This document shows, piece after piece, positions 13,579 to 18,630 of a stretch of DNA of 23,350 bases. The stretch comes from Chloroflexota bacterium (GTDB taxonomy: Bacteria > Chloroflexota > Anaerolineae > Anaerolineales > Anaerolineaceae), in the NCBI GenBank assembly GCA_029265085.1, contig JAJUJY010000062.1:1-23350 (forward strand), in the 5' to 3' direction. The notes beneath the pieces are model-generated. The model was not told where the DNA came from. It saw nothing but the letters and a program-made list of their open reading frames with translations, and ran no database searches. Within the stretch, counting starts at the first letter, position 1. Each line of letters opens with the position of its first letter. The position numbers and the translations under genes were made by a program.

Positions 13579-15045
13579 TTATCGAGAGGACTGACTCGCC
13601 AATATTTCTGCCAACACCTGCCGGACAACGCGCTCGATTTCTTCAGGCGCAATGCCGCCAGCCGGTGGTTCAGCCAAAAACGCCTCAACGGGCGGCGGCA
13701 TGGTTTCATAGGCCAGCCGCTTTATATTGATCAGGTGATAGGCGGTCACGTTATCGCCGGTGATCGATCCGCCCACCCCGCCCGAACCGAGGGTCAGCGA
13801 GGGCATCACCCCGCTGGTATAGCCGATTGCGCCCAGCGTGCCCATTGTATTGACCAGGATGCGAAAGACCGGTTTTTCCAACCCAAAAGCCATGATGACT
13901 TTTTCATCGGCCGCGTGGATGATCTGCGTATGGCCGCGCCCGCCGGTCTCGATCAGGGCAATCGAAGTTTCACAGCCCTGCTCCCAGCCGTCAGCTTCAT
14001 ACCAGGCCAGCACCGTGGTCAGTTTTTCATGCGAGAGCGGTTCCTGCTTGCCAACCTTGCTGAGCGGTGCAACCAGCACACGGGTACCGTCCGGAACTTT
14101 GAACCCGGCATAGGCTGCCACATACGGCGCAAGCTTGCCCACCACCGCGGTATTGCTGCTGCCGTCCGGGTGAAAGACCGTCCGGCGCAGGGCTTCGGTT
14201 TCCGCTTCCGTGGTGAAATACGCTCCTTCCGCGCGCATCAACTCGGCCAGCCTGGCCGCAATGGGCCGGTCGGCGATCACGGCTTGCTCGGTAGCGCAAA
14301 TGGTGGAGCAGTCGAAGGCTTTGGATGCCACAATATACCGGGCGGCCTTCTCGACATCCGCAGAGCGGTCCACATAGACCGGCACATTCCCGGGACCAAC
14401 GCCGTAGGCTGGTTTGCCGGTGGAATGCGCCGCCCGCACCATGCCCGTGCCGCCGGTTGCCAGGATCAGCGCGGTCTGGCGGTTGGTCATTAACTCCTGC
14501 GTGCCGGGCAGTGAAATTTGTTTCATGCAGCCGATCAACCCCTTTGGCGCGCCGGCCTGCTCGGCAGCCTGCGCCATCGTCTGCACTGCCTCATAGGTAG
14601 AGCGCACCGCGCTGGGATGCGGCGAAAAGACAATCGCATTGCGCGCCTTGACGGCAATCAACGTCTTGAAAAAAGCCGTCGAGGTCGGGTTGGTGGAGGG
14701 AATCAGCCCGGCAATTACGCCCATAGGCCAGGCAATTTCATACAGGCGGTGCTCGGGGTCGTGGCGAATCACCCCGACCGTCTTCAAACTGCGGATACTC
14801 TCCCAAACCACCCGCGAGCCAAACTGATTTTTAATCTTCTTGTGAGCCGCCACACCAAAACCGGTTTCCTCCTGAGCCATGCGCCCCAACCGCTCTGAGG
14901 CCAGGAACCCGGCCTCGGCCATTGCCGCACAGACCCGGTCCACCTCGGTTTGCGAGGCTTTGCTCCAGGTTTTCCAGGCCTCGGCCGCCTGGCGCACCAG
15001 GTCGCGGGCTTCCTGAATAGAGGAAAGGTCTTGATCCAGGCTCAT
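13579..15045 (-). CDS. BMC-associated CoA-acylating aldehyde dehydrogenase
   Basis: A 488-residue EutE/PduP-type dehydrogenase oxidising acetaldehyde (or another short aldehyde) with NAD and CoA to the acyl-CoA. Visible motifs are IPSTNPTSTAFFKTL, ALILATGGTGMVRAA, GVGPGNVPVYVD and the nucleophile block FDCSTICATEQAV, where the Cys of ICATEQ is catalytic, then GYTSG and TLGSGGVGGS. The C-terminus holds an encapsulation peptide (APEEIERVVRQVLAEILASQ) after a Pro-rich linker (PPPVEAFLAEPPAGG). I chose the ATG at 15045 (AGGAG about 7 bases upstream) over an upstream start that would add a non-family N-terminus. It follows a BMC-P gene by 22 bases. The N-terminus starts directly at the dehydrogenase fold, so targeting is C-terminal, the reverse of PduP. 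Confidence 0.95.
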   Translation of the reverse strand: MSLDQDLSSIQEARDLVRQAAEAWKTWSKASQTEVDRVCAAMAEAGFLASERLGRMAQEETGFGVAAHKKIKNQFGSRVVWESIRSLKTVGVIRHDPEHRLYEIAWPMGVIAGLIPSTNPTSTAFFKTLIAVKARNAIVFSPHPSAVRSTYEAVQTMAQAAEQAGAPKGLIGCMKQISLPGTQELMTNRQTALILATGGTGMVRAAHSTGKPAYGVGPGNVPVYVDRSADVEKAARYIVASKAFDCSTICATEQAVIADRPIAARLAELMRAEGAYFTTEAETEALRRTVFHPDGSSNTAVVGKLAPYVAAYAGFKVPDGTRVLVAPLSKVGKQEPLSHEKLTTVLAWYEADGWEQGCETSIALIETGGRGHTQIIHAADEKVIMAFGLEKPVFRILVNTMGTLGAIGYTSGVMPSLTLGSGGVGGSITGDNVTAYHLINIKRLAYETMPPPVEAFLAEPPAGGIAPEEIERVVRQVLAEILASQSSR

Positions 15046-15067
15046 CCTGCTGCTCCTGACCGCGAAA

Positions 15068-15361
15068 TCAGGCTTCCTTGCGGAAGACCACTTCGCCGTC
15101 CACTTCCAGCGAATCAATCACCGACATAATCACGGCATCCACCGGCGTGTCCTTGGTCAGCGCCGTCTGCCGCGCGGACGAACCGGAGCAGGTCAGCACC
15201 AGCTCGCCAACGCCCGCATCCACGGTATCCACCGCCACATACGGCTTGCCGACCGGATTGCCGCGCTCATCGGTCTGGCGCACAATCAACAGCTTGCGCC
15301 CGTGCAGTTTTTCATCTTTGATGGTCGAAACGGTGGTTCCAATCACTCTGGCGATCAGCAT
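15068..15361 (-). CDS. BMC-P pentameric shell vertex protein (EutN/CcmL), first copy
   Basis: A 97-residue EutN/CcmL protein. MLIARVIGTTVSTIKDEKL, RKLLIVRQTD, VAVDTVDAGVGELVLTCSGSSA and VIMSVIDSLEVDGEVV cover the whole domain. The core motif VDAGVGELVLTC is the family signature. CAGGAG lies 7 bases before the ATG at 15361. It sits between the aldolase and aldehyde dehydrogenase genes, apart from the other two BMC-P genes. Confidence 0.95.
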   Translation of the reverse strand: MLIARVIGTTVSTIKDEKLHGRKLLIVRQTDERGNPVGKPYVAVDTVDAGVGELVLTCSGSSARQTALTKDTPVDAVIMSVIDSLEVDGEVVFRKEA

Positions 15362-15375
15362 AAGCGCACTCCTGG

Positions 15376-16302
15376 TTAATAACTTTTTCCGCCCGCGGCG
15401 GAGGCAGGCGCAGCCTTTTCCCCGCTGGGACCCTGAATAATCTTGACCCCGGCACTGGCGCCAATCCGGGTTGCGCCCGCCTGGATCATACTCTGCGCAT
15501 CTTCAAAGGTGCGCACGCCGCCAGCCGCCTTGACGCCCATCTCCGGGCCGACCACGCGGCGCATCAAGGCCACGTCGTGGACGGTTGCGCCGCCGCTGGC
15601 AAAGCCGGTGGACGTTTTGACAAAATCCGCGCCCGCTTCTTTGGACAGCATGCAGGCGATGGTTTTTTCCTCATCGGTCAGCAGCACCACCTCAAATATG
15701 ACCTTGACAATGGCCCCGCGCTCGTGCGAAGCCAGCACCACCCCGCGAATATCGCGCGCCACCGTCTCCAGGTCGCGCGCCTTGAGCGCGCCGATATTGA
15801 TCACCATATCGATCTCGGTTGCGCCGTCCTCGATGGCCTTGTGCGTCTCAAAGACCTTGACCTCGGTTGCCGATGCGCCCAGGGGAAAACCGATCACCGT
15901 GCAGACCTTGACCGGCGAGCCTTGCAACAGTTGAGCGCACAATTTGACCCAGGTGGGGTTGACGCAGACCGAGGCAAAGCCGTGTTTGCGCGCCTCAAAG
16001 CAGAGCTGGGCAATCTGGTCGGGGGTGGCATCCGGCTTGAGCAGGGTATGGTCAATCATCCCGGCCAGCGAACCATCGCGCGGGATCGCGCCAATGGTCG
16101 AGGAGAGCCGGTCTGCGCCCGCCTTGACCACCTCGCCGGTGCGGTCAAAGCAGGTGTACACGCACATCCCATCGGCGCAGCCAAATTTGCACTGCCCGCC
16201 TTGCGGCACCAGCGCCCGCTCTTGCTGCTCTTTCATGGCCACCAGCACCTCGCGGGTGATGATCTCGATCAGGGTTTCAACGGTTTGGGGATCAGGGTTC
16301 AT
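15376..16302 (-). CDS. deoC: Deoxyribose-phosphate aldolase with encapsulation peptide and Cys4 cluster
   Basis: A 308-residue class I aldolase that cleaves 2-deoxyribose 5-phosphate to glyceraldehyde 3-phosphate and acetaldehyde. The TIM barrel starts near residue 80 (IDHTLLKP). EIDMVINIG gives D165, VKVIFE gives the Schiff-base Lys (K200) and DFVKTSTG gives K229. The C-terminal SY keeps the terminal Tyr known to matter in E. coli DeoC. It has about 75 extra N-terminal residues: an amphipathic helix [17 protein letters not shown] (7-23, an encapsulation peptide) and a cluster with Cys at 38, 42, 47 and 51 ([14 protein letters not shown]), suited to Zn or an Fe-S cluster. It follows the RpiB gene by 9 bases. 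Its product acetaldehyde is the substrate of the aldehyde dehydrogenase downstream. Confidence 0.96.
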   Translation of the reverse strand: MNPDPQTVETLIEIITREVLVAMKEQQERALVPQGGQCKFGCADGMCVYTCFDRTGEVVKAGADRLSSTIGAIPRDGSLAGMIDHTLLKPDATPDQIAQLCFEARKHGFASVCVNPTWVKLCAQLLQGSPVKVCTVIGFPLGASATEVKVFETHKAIEDGATEIDMVINIGALKARDLETVARDIRGVVLASHERGAIVKVIFEVVLLTDEEKTIACMLSKEAGADFVKTSTGFASGGATVHDVALMRRVVGPEMGVKAAGGVRTFEDAQSMIQAGATRIGASAGVKIIQGPSGEKAAPASAAGGKSY

Positions 16303-16311
16303 AGGCCCTCT

Positions 16312-16914
16312 TTATTTCAGGTAGCGCTTTTCGATTTCAATCATTTTGTTCACGCGCCGTTCGTGGCGGCCGCCGCCAAAGGGCGTGGCCAGCCAGACCT
16401 GCACGAGTTGTTTGGCCAGGCTCGCGCCGATCAACCCGGCGCCCAGGGTCAGCACGTTGGTATCGTTATGCTCGCGGCTGTTGACCGCCGAGGCATGGTC
16501 ATAGGCCATGCCGGCGCGCACGCCAGGGACTTTGTTGGCCGTGATGCAGCTGCCAATCCCTGCGCCGTCAATCACAATGCCGCGCCAGGCTTTGCCGCTG
16601 CTGACCAGTTCGGCCACCTGGCAGGCAAAATCGGGGTAATCCACCGCTTCTTTGCCGGTTGTACCCACATCGATCACTTCATAGCCCTGCCGGCTGATCT
16701 CCGGCTTGAGCAGTTCTTTTAAGTCATACCCGCCGTGATCCGCGCCAATGGCAACCGTTTTGGCCCCGCTGGGAACAGGGGGCTGGCTGGGGGGCGCAGA
16801 TGGAGCCGGGTTGGGAGGGCTGGGTTGTTGAGCGCCGGGCGGCGTTGCTGCGGTGTAGCGGGCCAGAACGCGCCGCACCATTTGCCTGATTTCGTCGTCG
16901 GAAGCAGAGTTCAT
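16312..16914 (-). CDS. rpiB: RpiB/LacAB-family sugar-phosphate isomerase with encapsulation peptide
   Basis: First gene of the BMC operon: a 200-residue RpiB-family isomerase (ribose 5-phosphate / ribulose 5-phosphate or a related sugar phosphate). Residues 5-20 (SDDEIRQMVRRVLARY) form an encapsulation-type amphipathic helix, 22-50 are a Pro-rich linker, and the catalytic domain begins at AIGADHGGYDLKELL. SREHNDTNVLTLGAGLIG and FGGGRHERRVNKM are family motifs. The catalytic loop that reads CGTGIG in many RpiB proteins here reads DGAGIGSC (D116, with a Cys at 123), so the active-site acid/base differs. The ATG at 16914 has GGGAG 8 bases upstream. Substrate specificity is uncertain. Confidence 0.92.
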   Translation of the reverse strand: MNSASDDEIRQMVRRVLARYTAATPPGAQQPSPPNPAPSAPPSQPPVPSGAKTVAIGADHGGYDLKELLKPEISRQGYEVIDVGTTGKEAVDYPDFACQVAELVSSGKAWRGIVIDGAGIGSCITANKVPGVRAGMAYDHASAVNSREHNDTNVLTLGAGLIGASLAKQLVQVWLATPFGGGRHERRVNKMIEIEKRYLK

Positions 16915-16956
16915 CGGATAACTCCCGGCAAAAACGAGCAAAGCGGTGAAGGCTCA

Positions 16957-16971
16957 ATACCGTTAAGGTAT
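16957..16971 (-). promoter_or_regulatory. Putative operator of the BMC operon
   Basis: Inverted repeat ATACC-GTTAA-GGTAT, 5 bases downstream of the -10, so it covers the expected transcription start. This is a suitable place for a repressor responding to the sugar-phosphate inducer. No regulator gene lies in the BMC operon itself. Confidence 0.4.
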
Positions 16972-16975
16972 CCTC

Positions 16976-17003
16976 ATCATAGCATAACCCCGCCTGATTT
17001 CAA
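16976..17003 (-). promoter_or_regulatory. Putative BMC operon promoter
   Basis: On the minus strand TTGAAA (-35, 17003-16998), a 16-base spacer and TATGAT (-10, 16981-16976), the latter preceded by TGC, an extended -10. It is about 60 bases upstream of the rpiB ATG. It is the best sigma-70-like match in the gap. Confidence 0.6.
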
Positions 17004-17040
17004 GCAAAAATCGGCGGGAATTGTTGGGGGGGGAAGAACC

Positions 17041-17068
17041 CACCCTGCCCCTCCCTGGGAGGGAGGGA
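17041..17068. repeat. CCCTCCC-GGGAGGG palindrome
   Basis: CACCCTGCCCCTCCCTGGGA is followed by GGGAGGG. It is another member of the Cys/Gly-peptide-type palindromes, here in the gap upstream of the BMC promoter. Confidence 0.6.
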
Positions 17069-17079
17069 AAAGAGCAAAG

Positions 17080-17120
17080 CTCCCCTTCCCGCGGCGGGAA
17101 GGGGCTGGGGGTTAGGTCAA
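17080..17120. repeat. CCCCTTCCCGC-GCGGGAAGGGG repeat (copy 2)
   Basis: Perfect 11-bp arms around a single G, followed by CTGGGGGTTAGGTCAA. It pairs with copy 1 at 7934-7969. Confidence 0.85.
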
Positions 17121-17138
17121 ATAGCAGCCCCACCCCGG

Positions 17139-17169
17139 CCCTCCCCAAATTCGCTGAATTTGGGGAGGG
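17139..17169. repeat. 14-bp perfect palindrome (copy 2)
   Basis: The stem is identical to that at 7785-7815 (CCCTCCCCAAATTC / GAATTTGGGGAGGG) but the loop is GCT instead of AGC, with the same flank orientation. Confidence 0.9.
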
Positions 17170-17202
17170 TGTGGGAGGGGTCTTCTGTGCCGCTGCGTTG
17201 AA

Positions 17203-17279
17203 ACTTCTTTTGTTGGGTTCCGGAGCAGATCGACCCTGCAAAACACTGGTGTAATATCCGCTCCTCCACCGCAACCTAC
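17203..17279. repeat. 75-bp intergenic element (copy 2)
   Basis: Second copy of the element at 7851-7925. Ends are conserved (TTGTTGGGTT... and ATCCGCTCCTCCACC...AACCTAC) and the centre is divergent (ACCCTGCAAAACACTGGTGT). In both loci it follows the 14-bp palindrome by about 35 bases. Confidence 0.8.
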
Positions 17280-17296
17280 TTGCGGCGGTGAATTCC

Positions 17297-17347
17297 GGGT
17301 CAGGCTGGTGCGTTGCCTTCTATCAGTAAGGTTTTTCCGCCTGACCC
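17297..17347. repeat. GGGTCAGGC / GCCTGACCC stem-loop
   Basis: Perfect 9-bp arms flank 33 bases that themselves contain CCTT/AAGG. It lies 56 bases past the MFS stop and could protect or end that transcript, though no T-run follows on the minus strand. The remaining bases to 17402 show nothing recognisable. Confidence 0.5.
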
Positions 17348-17402
17348 CTACACCCAAACAGGTTACTGCCCGCAAATTCTTTCAACTTCTCGCCACTCTC
17401 CA

Positions 17403-18593
17403 CTACCCACTCGCCGCTTCTGCCCCCCGTCCTTTCAACCGCAGCGCGGCATACAGCGCACTGAGCAGCGCGATCAGCGCACCGGCGGCATACGGCATCC
17501 AGATCTGCCAGTCGTACAGCGGCCCGGCCAGGAGCGGACCGGCGATGCGCCCCAGGCTGACGAACGAGTTGCTCAAGCCCATTGCCACCCCTTGCGACAA
17601 ATCCGCCTGCTGCGAGGTGAGCGACATAATCGCCGGTACTTGCAGCGCCGTGGTCAGCGCCAGGAAGCAGATCGACAGCGTCACCGTCAGCAGATTATTG
17701 GCCAGCAGCATCAGCCCAAACGACAGGGCGGTAGCAACCAGGCTGACCTTGATCAACAGCGGCTCGCCAAAGCGTTTGGTCAGCGGCCCGGCCAGCCCGC
17801 CCTGGGCTGCCGCCGAGACCACCCCCACAATCATAAAGATCACCCCCACCTCTTCCGGCCCATAGCCAAAGCGGTCCAGCCCGTACAGCCCAAAGATGGC
17901 TGAGAAGATCATCAACGCACTGGTGGAAAGGAAAACCAGCAGCAGCGCAGGCCCGATCGGGCCAAACAATGCCCGCCACCAGACGCGCAGATCGATCAAT
18001 TTGCCGTTCTCGGCTGCGGGCTTGCGCTGCGCCGCAGGCAGTGACTCGGGTAAAATGACCGCCGCCAGGATCAAGGAAGCCAGCGCCAATCCACCGGCCA
18101 CAAAGAAGGGTGTGGATAGTGACTCTTTGGCCAGCAGCCCTCCCAAAGAAGGTCCCAGGATGGTGCCGATCCCGCCCGCCGCGCCGAGGATGCCCATGCC
18201 GCCGCCGCGCTCTTTGGAAGATGTGCTGTCGCCAATATAGGCCATCGTGGTCGGCGCTGTGGCCGAGGAGAGAATGCCAGATAAAATCCGCGCGGCGAAC
18301 AGCATCCAGAGCTGGTTGGCCAGCCCGAACCAGAACATAGTCACGGTATAGCCCAGCAATCCGATCAGCAAAATGGGTTTGCGGCCAACCCGGTCAGACA
18401 GGCTGCCCCAGATTGGGCCGCAAACCAGGCGCATCATTGCATAAGCAGATACCAGTAATCCCAGTTCTGTGCCGCCGGCGCCCATGCTTTCCATATAGAA
18501 GGGGATGATCGGGATGATGATCCCATAGCCCAGCATGACCACCAGCAGTGTAAAAGCCAGGGTATATAAATTCTTGCGGTTTTGTGTATTCAT
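17403..18593 (-). CDS. MFS drug-exporter-type transporter
   Basis: A 396-residue, 12-helix major facilitator of the drug:H+ antiporter-1 (TetA/multidrug) type in the inner membrane. The first helix is LAFTLLVVMLGYGIIIPIIPFY; motif A GSLSDRVGRKP is at 63-73; GIGTILGPSLGGLLA resembles motif C. A cytoplasmic loop (LPESLPAAQRKPAAENGKLID) separates the two six-helix halves. GRIAGPLLAGPLYD occurs late in the second half. It follows the Rph-like gene by 37 bases on the same strand, so it is probably co-transcribed. The start at 18593 has GAGG about 5 bases upstream. The substrate is unknown; the pairing with a predicted antibiotic-type phosphotransferase suggests export of a toxic compound. Confidence 0.9.
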   Translation of the reverse strand: MNTQNRKNLYTLAFTLLVVMLGYGIIIPIIPFYMESMGAGGTELGLLVSAYAMMRLVCGPIWGSLSDRVGRKPILLIGLLGYTVTMFWFGLANQLWMLFAARILSGILSSATAPTTMAYIGDSTSSKERGGGMGILGAAGGIGTILGPSLGGLLAKESLSTPFFVAGGLALASLILAAVILPESLPAAQRKPAAENGKLIDLRVWWRALFGPIGPALLLVFLSTSALMIFSAIFGLYGLDRFGYGPEEVGVIFMIVGVVSAAAQGGLAGPLTKRFGEPLLIKVSLVATALSFGLMLLANNLLTVTLSICFLALTTALQVPAIMSLTSQQADLSQGVAMGLSNSFVSLGRIAGPLLAGPLYDWQIWMPYAAGALIALLSALYAALRLKGRGAEAASG

Positions 18594-18630
18594 CGCCGCC
18601 TCGTTTCAAAACACGGGCAGACCAGACTGG

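Noticed and set aside
15577..16722. Long plus-strand open frame (381 codons) opposite deoC and rpiB
   Set aside because: It is antisense to two well-conserved enzymes, has no recognisable domain and arises from GC-rich codon bias.
11268..16914. Pdu- or Eut-type microcompartment
   Set aside because: No diol dehydratase, ethanolamine ammonia-lyase or glycyl-radical enzyme is present; the signature enzymes are DeoC and RpiB.
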